From NCBI GenBank assembly GCA_900316265.1, contig ONCH01000008.1, positions 1 to 56,218 on the forward strand: DNA of 56,218 nt. Direction: 5' to 3'. This document shows positions 17,362 to 26,264 of the stretch, in pieces. The translations under genes and the position numbers were made by a program. The notes below the pieces were generated by a model, which was not told the origin of the DNA, made no database searches, and was given only the letters and a program-made list of their open reading frames with translations. This DNA is from an uncultured Prevotellaceae bacterium. Its GTDB lineage: Bacteria; Bacteroidota; Bacteroidia; Bacteroidales; Bacteroidaceae. Within the stretch, counting starts at the first letter, position 1. Every line of letters starts with the position of its first letter.

Positions 17362-19023
17362 ATGGGAAAGAATATGATAAAGCCTGATTACATCTTTGAA
17401 TCGAGTTGGGAGGTTTGTAACAAAGTGGGCGGTATCTATACCGTTCTATCTACTCGTGCGAAGACACTGCAGGATGAAATGAAGGACCATATCATCTTTA
17501 TTGGTCCTGACTGTTGGAAGGAAAATGATAGTCCCTATTTCCGTGAGGAGAAGTCTCTCTTTGCCGAGTGGCAATGGGAGGCCAAGGAGCAAGGTCTGAA
17601 GGTAAAGGTTGGTCGTTGGACGGTTCCAGGAGAACCTATTGCCATCTTGGTGGACTTTACGCCTTACTTTGAAAAGAAGGACCAGATTTACACTTGGTTG
17701 TGGGAAAAATATGCTGTTGACTCACTGCATGCTTATGGTGACTATGACGAGGCTTCGATGTTCTCATACGCTGCGGCGTTGGTGACGGAGAGCTTCTATC
17801 AGCACTATAAATTGCAAAATCAACGTGTTATCTATCATGCCAACGAATGGATGTGTGGCCTGGGAGCTTTGTATATCAACAACAAATTGCCCCAGATTGG
17901 CACCATCTTTACGACGCATGCAACGAGCATCGGCCGTTCTATTGCTGGCAATCAGAAACCCCTCTATGACTATCTCTTCGCTTATAATGGCGACCAGATG
18001 GCTGGTGAGCTGAATATGCAGTCGAAGCACTCTATTGAGAAGCAGACGGCATTTCATGTGGATTGCTTTACCACGGTGAGTGACATTACGGCCAACGAGT
18101 GTGTGGAACTGCTGGACAAACCAGTCGACGTAGTTCTTCCCAATGGTTTTGACAATAACTTCGTACCCAAGGCCGCTACCTTCACCAAGAAGCGTAAGGC
18201 AGCACGCCAGCGCCTGATACAGGTGGCAAACGCTTTGCTGGGTGACCAACTCGATGACGACACGCTGATAGTTTCTACCAGTGGTCGCTATGAGTTCCGC
18301 AACAAGGGTATCGACGTATTTGTGGAAGCCATGAACCGTCTGCGTTGTGGCCAAGAGTTGAAGAAAAAGGTATTGGCATTCATTGAGGTACCGGGTTGGG
18401 TAGGAGAGCCTCGCAAAGACCTTCAGGAACGACTTGCAGACAATAAGTCGTACACAGAGCCCTTGGAGCTTCCCCAGTTGACTCACTGGTTGCACAACAT
18501 GAGTCACGACAACGTGCTGAATTTGATGAAATATCTTGATATGCACAATCGTAAGGACGAGAATGTGAAGGTTATCTTCCTGCCGTGTTACCTTGATGGC
18601 AAGGACGGTATTCTGAATATGATCTACTACGATATCGTCTTGGGTAATGACCTCTGCATCTATCCGTCTTATTACGAGCCGTGGGGCTATACACCACTGG
18701 AGGCTGTAGCCTTCAAGGTGCCTTGCATCACCACCGACCTCGCAGGTTTTGGACTGTGGGCAAACAAGGAGTTTGGTCACTATGGTGAGATTACGGACGG
18801 TGTAAAGGTGATTCATCGTACGGACTATAACTATTCTGAGGTGGCCGATGCCATCAAGGATACTGTGGCACAGTTCTCTGCTATGGACAAGAAGCAGGTT
18901 GACGCGTGTCGTAAGAAAGCCGAGGCATTGTCGAAGAAAGCTTTGTGGAGTGAGTTTATCCAGTACTACCACGAGGCCTACGATATTGCTTTGACGAAGG
19001 CTGAAGCGAGAATGAAGAAATAA
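17362..19023 (+). CDS. glycogen synthase, eukaryote-like GT3 family
   Basis: 553-residue glycosyltransferase that should extend alpha-1,4-glucan chains from nucleotide-glucose. The N-terminal FESSWEVCNKVGGIYTVLSTRAKTL and the C-terminal PSYYEPWGYTPLEAVAFKVPC (about 440-460) are signatures of the GT3 synthases of yeast and animals rather than bacterial GT5 GlgA. FTTHATSIGRSIAG is also conserved. It lies 29 nt before the phosphorylase gene and shares its transcript. The start could be MGKNM or the second Met, MIKPD. Confidence 0.88.
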   Translation: MGKNMIKPDYIFESSWEVCNKVGGIYTVLSTRAKTLQDEMKDHIIFIGPDCWKENDSPYFREEKSLFAEWQWEAKEQGLKVKVGRWTVPGEPIAILVDFTPYFEKKDQIYTWLWEKYAVDSLHAYGDYDEASMFSYAAALVTESFYQHYKLQNQRVIYHANEWMCGLGALYINNKLPQIGTIFTTHATSIGRSIAGNQKPLYDYLFAYNGDQMAGELNMQSKHSIEKQTAFHVDCFTTVSDITANECVELLDKPVDVVLPNGFDNNFVPKAATFTKKRKAARQRLIQVANALLGDQLDDDTLIVSTSGRYEFRNKGIDVFVEAMNRLRCGQELKKKVLAFIEVPGWVGEPRKDLQERLADNKSYTEPLELPQLTHWLHNMSHDNVLNLMKYLDMHNRKDENVKVIFLPCYLDGKDGILNMIYYDIVLGNDLCIYPSYYEPWGYTPLEAVAFKVPCITTDLAGFGLWANKEFGHYGEITDGVKVIHRTDYNYSEVADAIKDTVAQFSAMDKKQVDACRKKAEALSKKALWSEFIQYYHEAYDIALTKAEARMKK

Positions 19024-19052
19024 AAAAATAGAAACTTAATATATCATAAGTT

Positions 19053-21629
19053 ATGAAAATTAAAGCTGATTATGCAAATGCTCCACAATGGAAGGATTTG
19101 ACAGTTAAGTCAAGTCTTCCTGAGCAACTGAAGTGTTTGGACGAGATTGCCCACAATATGTGGTGGGTATGGAACTTCGAGGCTCGCGACCTGTTCCGTG
19201 ACCTTGACCCTGAGATTTACCATGAAGTGAAGCACAATCCCGTTATGTTGCTGGAGCGTCTGACCTATGACCGCAAGGAGGCAATTCTGAAGGACAAAGC
19301 CCTCATGAAGCGTATCAAGGATGTTTACGCTCAGTTCCGTGCCTATATGGACGTCAAGCCCGACAGCAAGCGTCCTTCAGTAGCTTACTTCTGCATGGAG
19401 TACGGTATCCACTCAGCCCTGAAGATTTACTCTGGTGGTCTGGGTATGCTGGCTGGTGACTACGTGAAGGAGGCTTCTGACTCTAACGTTGATATGTGTG
19501 CCGTTGGTTTCCTCTATCGTTTCGGCTACTTTACTCAGAGTCTGTCGATGGACGGTCAGCAGATTGCCAACTACGAGACTCAGAACTTCGGTTCACTGCC
19601 TATCGTGCGTCAGCTTGACAAGGACGGTAACCCCATGGTAATCGACGTTCCTTACACCAACTATCAGGTTCACGCTTATGTATGGCGTGTCAACGTTGGT
19701 CGTGTGAACCTGTATCTGCTGGATACTGACAACGAGATGAACTCTGACTTCGACAAGCCTATCACCCACGCCCTCTATGGTGGCGACTGGGAGAACCGTC
19801 TGAAGCAGGAAATTCTGCTCGGTATCGGTGGTATGCTGCTGCTCAAGAAGCTCGGCATCAAGAAGGATGTATACCACTGCAACGAGGGTCACGCAGCACT
19901 CTGCAACCTGCAGCGTCTGTGCGATTATATCGAGGAGGATGGCTTGAACTTCAACCAGGCTCTCGAGCTCGTTCGTGCCAGCGGTCTCTATACTGTTCAT
20001 ACACCTGTCCCTGCTGGTCACGACTACTTCGAGGAGGGTTTGTTTGGCAAGTACATGGGTGCTTATCCTCAGAAGCTCGGCATCACTTGGGACGAGTTTA
20101 TCGGTATGGGGCGCACCAATCCCGATGACCATAGCGAGAAGTTCTGTATGTCAACCTTCGCATGCAACACCTGTCAGGAAGTCAACGGTGTATCATGGCT
20201 CCACGGTGAGGTTTCTAAGAAGATGTTTGCCCCCATCTGGCAGGGCTACTATCCTTCAGAGAGCCACGTAGGCTTTGTTACCAATGGTGTTCACTTCCCC
20301 ACATGGGCTGCTGCAGAGTGGCGTGCTGTATATGCTAAGTACTTTGATGCTAAGTTCATGAGCGACCAGTCTAACGAGGAAATCTGGCATGGCATCTACA
20401 ACTGTCCTGATGAGGAGGTATGGGCTACCCGTAAGGCACTGAAGATTAAGCTCTTCGACTATATCAAGATTCAGTTCCAGGAGACATGGCTGAAGAACCA
20501 GGGTGATCCTTCACGTGTAGTGAAGTTGGTTGAGCGTATGAATCCCAATGCACTGGTTATCGGCTTCTGCCGTCGTTTCGCTACATACAAGCGTGCTCAT
20601 CTGCTGTTCACCGACCTGGAGCGTCTCGACAAGATTGTCAACAACCCCGATCGTCCTGTAGTATTCCTCTTTGCTGGTAAGGCTCACCCCGCCGATGGTG
20701 CTGGTCAGGGTCTGATCAAGAAGATTTTTGATATCTCACAGATGCCTCAGTTCCAGGGTAAGATCATCTTCCTCGAGGACTACGACTTCCTGTTGGCTCG
20801 TCGCCTTGTTTCGGGTGTTGATATCTGGATGAATACGCCTACACGTCCTCTCGAGGCTTCTGGTACCTCTGGTGAGAAGGCCGAGATGAATGGTGTTGTC
20901 AACCTCTCCGTCAAGGACGGTTGGTGGCTGGAGGGCTATCGCGAAGGTGCCGGTTGGGCTCTTACCGAGAAGCGTACCTATCAGAACCAGGGCTATCAGG
21001 ATCAGCTCGATGCTGCTACTATTTATGGTCTGCTGGAGAACGAGATTGTTCCTCTTTACTATGACAAGGACAAGAAGACAGGCATCTCAAAGGGTTGGAT
21101 CAAGGTTGTCAAGAATTCTATCGCCCAGATTGCTCCTCACTACACCATGAAGCGTCAGCTCGACGATTACTATTCTAAGTTCTATGAGAAGCAGGCTAAG
21201 CGCTTCAAGGAGCTCTCTAAGGACAACAACCGTCTGGCTAAGGATCTCGCACAATGGAAGGAAGCTGTTGCTGAGCGCTGGGATGCTATCAATGTTGTCA
21301 GCTGCGAGTGGGACTTCCCCGCAAATGGTTGTGAGGCTGGTCAGTCATATAACATTAAGTATGTTATCAACGAACAGGGTCTTGACGATGCCGTTGGTCT
21401 GGAGAAGGTTAACGTATGCCTCGACAAGGACGGCAATGAGAAGGTATTCTCTGTAGAGCCTCTGAACATGGTTGGTCACGAAGGTAACAACTACACCTTC
21501 CAGGCAGTACTGAAGCCCAACCAGTTTGGTCAGTACAAGTCTGCCATCCGTATGTATCCTAAGAACAAGAATCTGCCTCACCGTCAGGACTTCTGCTACG
21601 TGAAGTGGCTGGAGCTTCCTAACATGTAA
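19053..21629 (+). CDS. glgP: alpha-glucan (glycogen) phosphorylase
   Basis: 858-residue GT35 phosphorylase that releases glucose-1-phosphate from glycogen. The N-terminal DUF3417 region ([19 protein letters not shown]) is followed by the catalytic core with [16 protein letters not shown] and the PLP-lysine segment [16 protein letters not shown]-terminal extension after about residue 740 is a beta domain. Codon use is very biased (CGT, GGT, CTC, AAG), a sign of high expression compared with its neighbours. Co-transcribed with the glycogen synthase. Confidence 0.95.
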   Translation: MKIKADYANAPQWKDLTVKSSLPEQLKCLDEIAHNMWWVWNFEARDLFRDLDPEIYHEVKHNPVMLLERLTYDRKEAILKDKALMKRIKDVYAQFRAYMDVKPDSKRPSVAYFCMEYGIHSALKIYSGGLGMLAGDYVKEASDSNVDMCAVGFLYRFGYFTQSLSMDGQQIANYETQNFGSLPIVRQLDKDGNPMVIDVPYTNYQVHAYVWRVNVGRVNLYLLDTDNEMNSDFDKPITHALYGGDWENRLKQEILLGIGGMLLLKKLGIKKDVYHCNEGHAALCNLQRLCDYIEEDGLNFNQALELVRASGLYTVHTPVPAGHDYFEEGLFGKYMGAYPQKLGITWDEFIGMGRTNPDDHSEKFCMSTFACNTCQEVNGVSWLHGEVSKKMFAPIWQGYYPSESHVGFVTNGVHFPTWAAAEWRAVYAKYFDAKFMSDQSNEEIWHGIYNCPDEEVWATRKALKIKLFDYIKIQFQETWLKNQGDPSRVVKLVERMNPNALVIGFCRRFATYKRAHLLFTDLERLDKIVNNPDRPVVFLFAGKAHPADGAGQGLIKKIFDISQMPQFQGKIIFLEDYDFLLARRLVSGVDIWMNTPTRPLEASGTSGEKAEMNGVVNLSVKDGWWLEGYREGAGWALTEKRTYQNQGYQDQLDAATIYGLLENEIVPLYYDKDKKTGISKGWIKVVKNSIAQIAPHYTMKRQLDDYYSKFYEKQAKRFKELSKDNNRLAKDLAQWKEAVAERWDAINVVSCEWDFPANGCEAGQSYNIKYVINEQGLDDAVGLEKVNVCLDKDGNEKVFSVEPLNMVGHEGNNYTFQAVLKPNQFGQYKSAIRMYPKNKNLPHRQDFCYVKWLELPNM

Positions 21630-21652
21630 TCCGCAGGAATTGTAATAAACTA

Positions 21653-21692
21653 AAGAACGGAGATCCTCAATGGGGTCTCCGTTCTTCTTTTA
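21653..21692 (+). terminator. terminator after glgP
   Basis: A 14-bp stem (21653-21666 with 21673-21686, one G-T pair) with a 6-nt loop is followed by CTTCTTTTAT. It separates the glycogen operon from the convergent dicarboxylate transporter. Confidence 0.8.
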
Positions 21693-21727
21693 TCTTCGTC
21701 TATTCCTTTTATCTTCTTCTATCTCCT

Positions 21728-23173
21728 TTAATAGAATATCATCGACAGGATATAGGCCACGATAGTCGAGGTTGTGACACAGATAAGTCCTGGCATCATG
21801 AACGAGTGGTTCAGCAGGTATTTACCGATGACCGTAGTACCAGAACGGTCGAAGTTCACTGTAGCAATATCGCTGGGGTAGTTGGGGATGAAGAAATAGC
21901 CGTAAACGGCAGGCAGCACACCCAGAAGAACGGGGCCAGGGATGCCAAGATTATAGGCCAACGGCAACATGGCGACGACAACAGCTCCCTGCGAGTTGAT
22001 GAGCACAGACACCATGAAGAAGACGAAGGCGATAGACCAAGGATATGCCTTGACAACATCTGCCAGCATATTCTGCATTTCGTCCATGTAGTTCGAGAAA
22101 TAGGTATCTGCAAGCCAGGCGATACCATAGATGGCGACGACGGCGACCATACCTGACTGCCAGACGGGACCAGCAACGGCCTTCTTGGGAGCAGCCTTAC
22201 AGAAGATAATCATCAGGGCTGCAGCAGAAATCATGACGATCTGGATGACAAGGTTCATCTTCAGGGCGATGGTACCTGTCTCTGTTAAACCTGTAGCAAC
22301 AACGCCAGCCTTGGCGAGTGCAGCAGCAGAGACCTTTGTGCCGCCAATAATCATCACGTCACCAGCACCCTTCACCACTTTCACGGTAGTATAAGAAGGT
22401 AACAGTTGCGGCAAGGCGGCGAACAGTACGATAACAGCCAGTGCAGCAAGGAAGATAAATACGGCATTCTTAGCCGACTGTGGAATCTCCTTGTCGAGTG
22501 TAGTAGCCCCACTACCATAGATATAGTTATACTGTGCAGGGTCTTTCAGCTTTGCCTGGAACTGTGGGTCTTTACTGAGGTCAAGACCACGACGGTAGGA
22601 CGCTGTAGCTGCGGCCATCAGTCCACACACGCAGGCTGGAATGGAAATCATCAGCACACGTGGAATTGTTATGTCGAAGCCGTTGGCGTTCGAAATACTA
22701 ACGAAGGCCACCACAGCAGCTGCAATGGGCGAACAGGTGATACCAACCTGAGAGGCGATACTGGCCACACCACAGGGGCGCTCAGGACGAATACCCTTCT
22801 TCAGAGCGATATCACAGATGATGGGCATCAGCGTATATACCACGTGGCCTGTTCCCACCAGCACCGTCAGGAAAAATGTTGTCAGCGGAGCCAGGAAGGT
22901 GATGCGGTCAGGATGCTTGCGCAACAGACGCTCAGCAATCTGAATCAACCAGTCCATACCACCTGAAGCCTGCATGATGCCAGCACAGGTTACGGCAGCG
23001 ATGATGATGTAGATAACGTCGGTAGGCGGAGTGCCTGGTTTCAGACCGAAGCCGAAAACCAGCAACGCAAGACCAATACCGGAAATGGCACCCAGTGCCA
23101 AACTTCCATAACGAGAGCCAACCCACAGTGCACCCAGCACTATCAGGAGTTGAATAATCATTGTAATTGTCAT
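21728..23173 (-). CDS. dcuB: anaerobic C4-dicarboxylate transporter, DcuA/DcuB family
   Basis: 481-residue inner-membrane protein with about 11-12 hydrophobic segments. The N-terminal pattern GALWVGSRYGSLALGAISGIGLALLVFGF and the later GTGHVVYTLMPIICDIALKKGIRP are typical of Dcu carriers when read in short pieces. These exchange fumarate, malate or aspartate for succinate, fitting a succinate-producing anaerobe. The start is MTITM at 23173 or the Met four codons later. A promoter lies at 23216-23246. DcuA and DcuB cannot be separated by eye. Confidence 0.85.
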   Translation of the reverse strand: MTITMIIQLLIVLGALWVGSRYGSLALGAISGIGLALLVFGFGLKPGTPPTDVIYIIIAAVTCAGIMQASGGMDWLIQIAERLLRKHPDRITFLAPLTTFFLTVLVGTGHVVYTLMPIICDIALKKGIRPERPCGVASIASQVGITCSPIAAAVVAFVSISNANGFDITIPRVLMISIPACVCGLMAAATASYRRGLDLSKDPQFQAKLKDPAQYNYIYGSGATTLDKEIPQSAKNAVFIFLAALAVIVLFAALPQLLPSYTTVKVVKGAGDVMIIGGTKVSAAALAKAGVVATGLTETGTIALKMNLVIQIVMISAAALMIIFCKAAPKKAVAGPVWQSGMVAVVAIYGIAWLADTYFSNYMDEMQNMLADVVKAYPWSIAFVFFMVSVLINSQGAVVVAMLPLAYNLGIPGPVLLGVLPAVYGYFFIPNYPSDIATVNFDRSGTTVIGKYLLNHSFMMPGLICVTTSTIVAYILSMIFY

Positions 23174-23215
23174 GCAATATTTAGTTTTAGTTACGTAATA
23201 TCAGTAAATCATCTG

Positions 23216-23246
23216 CAAATTTAATCAATTCTTTTGAAACTGCAAA
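23216..23246 (-). promoter_or_regulatory. promoter of the dicarboxylate transporter
   Basis: On the minus strand TAAATTTG (23223-23216) is preceded by TTTG at 23246-23243 with a 19-nt spacer, a near-consensus Bacteroidetes promoter. Confidence 0.6.
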
Positions 23247-23319
23247 CGAAATGCCATTTTTTTTGAGATTTGGATTAGTTCTCCCAGTTCTCTTGCTCTA
23301 AGTTTCATAATCTTTTTTG

Positions 23320-23327
23320 TACCTTTG
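23320..23327 (+). promoter_or_regulatory. orphan promoter facing the scar region
   Basis: TACCTTTG after a T tract, in the orientation of the plus strand. It leads only into a 15-codon ORF and then into sequence antisense to the minus-strand ORFs. It probably belonged to a gene that has been deleted. Confidence 0.5.
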
Positions 23328-23353
23328 CAGTCGAAAGTAACTACTGACTAACG

Positions 23354-23401
23354 ATGGAACAGAAAATTCGGAGCAGCGAGAGCAGAGTTAAGCTTGCTTA
23401 A
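23354..23401 (+). pseudogene. 15-codon ORF, probable remnant of a deleted gene
   Basis: Read from the ATG 27 nt after the orphan promoter: MEQKIRSSESRVKLA and a stop. It may be the first codons of a lost gene. The stop lies in a small palindrome (GTTAAGC, TT, GCTTAAAC). No homology can be judged at this length. Confidence 0.3.
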
Positions 23402-23457
23402 ACTTTGCCGAGTCGTAACGGATTTCGACAACGTTAAATTCAGCAATAACAGTAAGT

Positions 23458-23529
23458 TCATAACTCCCTGCCACCGCCACAGGCCGTCAGCAGTCCCACT
23501 GCCATCACCGTAAAGACCAACCTTTTCAT
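23458..23529 (-). CDS. 23-aa lipoprotein signal peptide ORF, truncated lipoprotein
   Basis: A 23-residue ORF consists almost only of a lipoprotein signal: MKRLVFTVMAVGLLTACGGG, with lipobox LTAC and lipidation Cys at position 17, then three residues and a stop. It begins 2 nt after the stop of the chimeric ORF. It is either an entericidin-like mini-lipoprotein or, more likely in this scar region, the head of a lipoprotein gene that lost its body. Confidence 0.4.
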   Translation of the reverse strand: MKRLVFTVMAVGLLTACGGGREL

Positions 23530-23531
23530 AC

Positions 23532-23897
23532 CTATACCTCTTTTAATAGGAACGCCATGTACATTGGCAGAGTCAGTAACTGATCCTTACGTCCAATATT
23601 ATAGTCGCCAAGTTTTATGGCACTCGTCACATGGTATTTCTCCGGATGACTCATTACCGTACGCATAGACTTGACGTTGCCTGTTGTAGCCTTACATTCC
23701 ACAGGTGTACACTGGCCCTTGCGGCGCATCTCGCGGTCCTGATCCATCACGCAGTGGATGCCTCGTTCCTTCATCGCCTTGCTGTCATGGATATGTTGCG
23801 ACGAAAACGTCCCGTTTTTGCGCGACAGCACCTTGACCAGCAGCAGCAACATACCCGCTGCAATGATGACTAAACTGACAATCAGCGTCTCTACCAT
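23532..23897 (-). pseudogene. chimeric ORF: membrane-protein head joined to a DUF4143 ATPase tail
   Basis: 121 residues from MVETLIVSLV. Residues 1-60 have one transmembrane segment (4-24) followed by SQHIHDSKAMKERGIHCVMD, the pattern of a small one-pass membrane protein of Bacteroidales that normally ends soon after. Residues 62-121 instead read TPVECKATTGNVKS, MSHPEKYHV, AIKLGDYNIG, LTLPMYMAFLL, the C-terminal end of DUF4143-type ATP-binding proteins. The change of family within one frame points to an internal deletion fusing two neighbours. A minus-strand -7 element TACTTTTG lies at 23922-23929, so the fusion may be expressed. Confidence 0.65.
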
Positions 23898-23975
23898 ATT
23901 ATATATTATATGAAACGGCTGCAAAAGTAAACAAAAAAAGTGAACAGACCAAAAAGTCCCCCTTCCTTTTAGCAT

Positions 23976-24229
23976 TTATTAGGCCTCTTTATTTATAAAA
24001 AAGGTATGCTCTGATAATTTATCAGGCTGATACACGTGCGTATTAGCCTGATACGAAGTTGTATTAGGCTGATAATGGCAGCTTATACAGCTGTCTATAA
24101 ATAAGCGTTGTTTAGCAAGTATAGATGTTTAGAAATTTAGATGTTTAGATTTTTATATATATGTAAATATAAAAATTATAATTTTTTTCTTTTTTACTAT
24201 AAATTCTAAACTTCTAAATTTCTAAACTT
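23976..24229. other. AT-rich left flank of the nuclease island with short repeats
   Basis: No gene is seen. TATCAGGCT (24020-24028) and AGCCTGATA (24045-24053) form a perfect 9-bp inverted repeat, and ATTAGGCTGATA follows at 24063-24074. Further right are tandem repeats of about 7-8 nt built from TTTAGA (24125-24155) and from TTCTAAAC (24204-24238). Similar TTAGGCT-A-TA words recur on the right side of the island. Confidence 0.5.
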
Positions 24230-24364
24230 CTAAACTTCCGAGGATGTGTCAATGGTACCTGTCCCTTCGTCAACATAATCAAGGTATACATTCTCTTCAA
24301 CTTCTATCTTTAAAAAGTCATCTAGGTCTTTGAATGTGTATTCATTTCTATCAAAAAAGTCCAT
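24230..24364 (-). CDS. 44-aa highly acidic ORF downstream of the nuclease
   Basis: It begins MDFFDRNEYTFKDLDDFLKI and ends in DTSSEV. Fourteen of 44 residues are Asp or Glu against three Lys or Arg, so the net charge is about -11. It starts 13 nt after the nuclease stop on the same strand, so it is probably the last gene of that operon. No signal peptide or membrane segment. The charge would suit a nucleic-acid mimic or a partner of a basic nuclease, but this is inference; I recognise no family. Confidence 0.5.
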   Translation of the reverse strand: MDFFDRNEYTFKDLDDFLKIEVEENVYLDYVDEGTGTIDTSSEV

Positions 24365-24377
24365 ACTATTGAAATCT

Positions 24378-25952
24378 TCAAAGTTTTTCCGCCCCAATTG
24401 TTCCCCTATTGTCTTTCTTCTCCTTATTCTTATAGCGCTGGATTTCCTCCTGCTCCAGCTGGCAGAAGCGCTTGTAGTCAGCCGCCATTGCCTCTGTGTC
24501 GTACTGCTTCGTCTCCTTCTCGTCGTATTTCAGATGTTGCAGGTTAAATGCGGCAAGCATATCGCGCTGGTGTGTATCACCATTGGATAGCGTAACATTG
24601 CGTTCCTTCAGTTCGTGCTTTGTGAAACTGCCGTCCGTAAAGTCATATTGGCTGGCAGCATTCTTAGTATCTACCTTCACAACCTCGCCGCCCAGCGACT
24701 TCACCTTGTTCTCCAAGATGCTGACAAACATAGACGGCGCATGATTGGCAACCGATTTACCAAAGCGTTTCTTCTTCTGAATCTTGCCGGTCTTCTCGTT
24801 CACTTTGGTTTCCTTGGCCCTTGTAGTCCAACCGCTAATCTGGTTGTTTTCCACAATAAACGTATCGCCCTCCTTCAGTAGTGCGTTGGCACGTTCTATG
24901 TGCTGCTGCTTACGGATAGCCGCCTGTTTGCGGCGCAGTTCTGCCAGCTCGCGGCGCAGCTCCTTATAGCGCTTGGAGTCGTTCCAAACCAGTTTGATGC
25001 CACACTTGATGGTGCCATCTTCGTTGAAGTTCTGCGGATTATTGGCTCTGCGACTGCGGTCTATCCTCCTGCTCAATCGGGTTATCTCCTCCTGAATATC
25101 GTCACACTTCGAGGCCAGTTTGTCTATGCTTACTACGTTCACACCACTTACGGCAACCGTAGTAGGACCGAGGTCGATACCTACGTTACCTTTGCCCAGC
25201 CTACGGCCTTTTTGAGGTTTTTCGCCCTCGATGGTTAGTTGCACATAATACTTGTATTGGCTGCGCACCAAGCGACGAACCACTTTTACCACTTTCACGC
25301 TATCGGCTCCACCCTTCAGCGCCCACATCTCATAGTCTGCGTGCTTGGGATTGTGCAGCATTTTCAGCGTGATGAACTTAGCTTCTTTTCCGACCTTGCC
25401 ATTCATCTTAATGGCCAGCTCCATCGTGTCAAGATGCAGCTCCATACCGGAGAAATACACTTTTCCACCAACTACCTTTCTGCGGCTTGAAAAGGAGTCA
25501 AGTTCACCATACTTTTTAAAAGAGATTCGCTTGGCTTTAAAGTCATACAACTTCTTGTCCCAAGCAGCCCAGATGCAAGCAGACAAATGGTCTAAAATAT
25601 TAGTGGAAAAACCAAGGTCGCCATACGTCATATTAGGGCCAACTGGTTTTTGAACCAACTTCTCAACAAATCCCTTTATGCTATATTCATCAAAAGAAAC
25701 CTGAATGGGTGTTTTGTTGCCCTTCAGTGTTTCATTAATCTGAAATGGATGGCTCTTAAGGAAATCTCTTTTCTCTTTGAAAGTCTTGCAGGCTTGATAT
25801 TCTTTCATTTGCTCAAAATACCTGTATTGTCTGAGCAACTTGCCCTGCACATAATTGTACAATTGGCGAAGCTGCTCATAGCGCTTGTTGAGGATATCAG
25901 CCTGATACTTCTCAACCTGCAAAGGCAATTCCAATACAAATACTTCGTTCAT
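24378..25952 (-). CDS. compact TnpB/Cas12-like RuvC nuclease, CRISPR-linked
   Basis: 524 residues. The N-terminal half resembles the TnpB/Cas12f wedge and recognition region (LPLQVEKYQADILNKRYEQL, LYNYV). The RuvC core is complete: D260 in GNVGIDLGPTTVAVSG (RuvC-I), E368 in DTFIVENNQISGW (RuvC-II) and D464 in THQRDMLAAFNLQ (RuvC-III), with the bridge-like basic helices at about 285-350 (RLSRRIDRSRRANN, RRELAELRRKQAAIRKQQ). Between RuvC-II and III, where TnpB and Cas12f carry a CxxC...CxxC ribbon, there is NAASQYDFTDGSFTKHEL and no cysteine pair. Its ATG is 3 nt from the last CRISPR repeat. No tnpA, cas1, cas2 or cas6 is nearby. Best read as a small type V-like effector; a standalone TnpB relative is the alternative. 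Confidence 0.85.
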   Translation of the reverse strand: MNEVFVLELPLQVEKYQADILNKRYEQLRQLYNYVQGKLLRQYRYFEQMKEYQACKTFKEKRDFLKSHPFQINETLKGNKTPIQVSFDEYSIKGFVEKLVQKPVGPNMTYGDLGFSTNILDHLSACIWAAWDKKLYDFKAKRISFKKYGELDSFSSRRKVVGGKVYFSGMELHLDTMELAIKMNGKVGKEAKFITLKMLHNPKHADYEMWALKGGADSVKVVKVVRRLVRSQYKYYVQLTIEGEKPQKGRRLGKGNVGIDLGPTTVAVSGVNVVSIDKLASKCDDIQEEITRLSRRIDRSRRANNPQNFNEDGTIKCGIKLVWNDSKRYKELRRELAELRRKQAAIRKQQHIERANALLKEGDTFIVENNQISGWTTRAKETKVNEKTGKIQKKKRFGKSVANHAPSMFVSILENKVKSLGGEVVKVDTKNAASQYDFTDGSFTKHELKERNVTLSNGDTHQRDMLAAFNLQHLKYDEKETKQYDTEAMAADYKRFCQLEQEEIQRYKNKEKKDNRGTIGAEKL

Positions 25953-25955
25953 TTT

Positions 25956-26254
25956 TGCGTAAAAAGCCTACATTTATAGGCGATTAACACCACACCTTAG
26001 TGGTACATGCCGACGAGCACCCTGTCACTAGCCTACATTTCTGGGTGATTAACACCAGTCTGGTCCGGCAGTATATAAAAACGAACCCTGTCACTAGCCT
26101 ACATTTCTGGGTGATTAACACCGAAGCACGACACCACATACATCTCGAAGACCCTGTCACTAGCCTACATTTCTGGGTGATTAACACCAGCCGACCGCAA
26201 CGACCGTGGAAACTGGATCCTGTCACTAGCCTACATTTCTGGGTGATTAACACC
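25956..26254 (-). CRISPR. CRISPR array, 5 repeats (1 degenerate), 4 spacers
   Basis: Four identical 36-nt repeats lie at 26021-26056, 26087-26122, 26153-26188 and 26219-26254. A fifth, matching 24 of 36 positions, is at 25956-25991. Plus-strand repeats begin CCTGTCACTAGCCTACATTT and end GGTGATTAACACC. Spacers: 25992-26020 (29 nt), 26057-26086, 26123-26152 and 26189-26218 (30 nt each). The degenerate repeat is next to the nuclease ATG, and its gene-side 10 bases have decayed most, which fits a leader-distal last repeat. Transcription on the minus strand, into the nuclease gene, is therefore favoured. On that strand the repeat opens with the hairpin GGTG-TTAAT-CACC. Confidence 0.93.
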
Positions 26255-26264
26255 CTATGATGTA

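Noticed and set aside
17764-18972. 402-residue minus-strand open frame opposite the glycogen synthase
   Set aside because: Antisense shadow of a strongly conserved gene with biased codons.
24100-25952. IS605-type insertion sequence
   Set aside because: No tnpA gene and no clear subterminal palindromes were seen at the expected distances; the CRISPR array replaces what would be the left end.
25956-26254. Transcription of the array on the plus strand
   Set aside because: The three G-U pairs of the anti-repeat would favour it, but on that strand the leader would lie inside the nuclease gene and the decayed repeat would be first. The minus strand is preferred, not proven.
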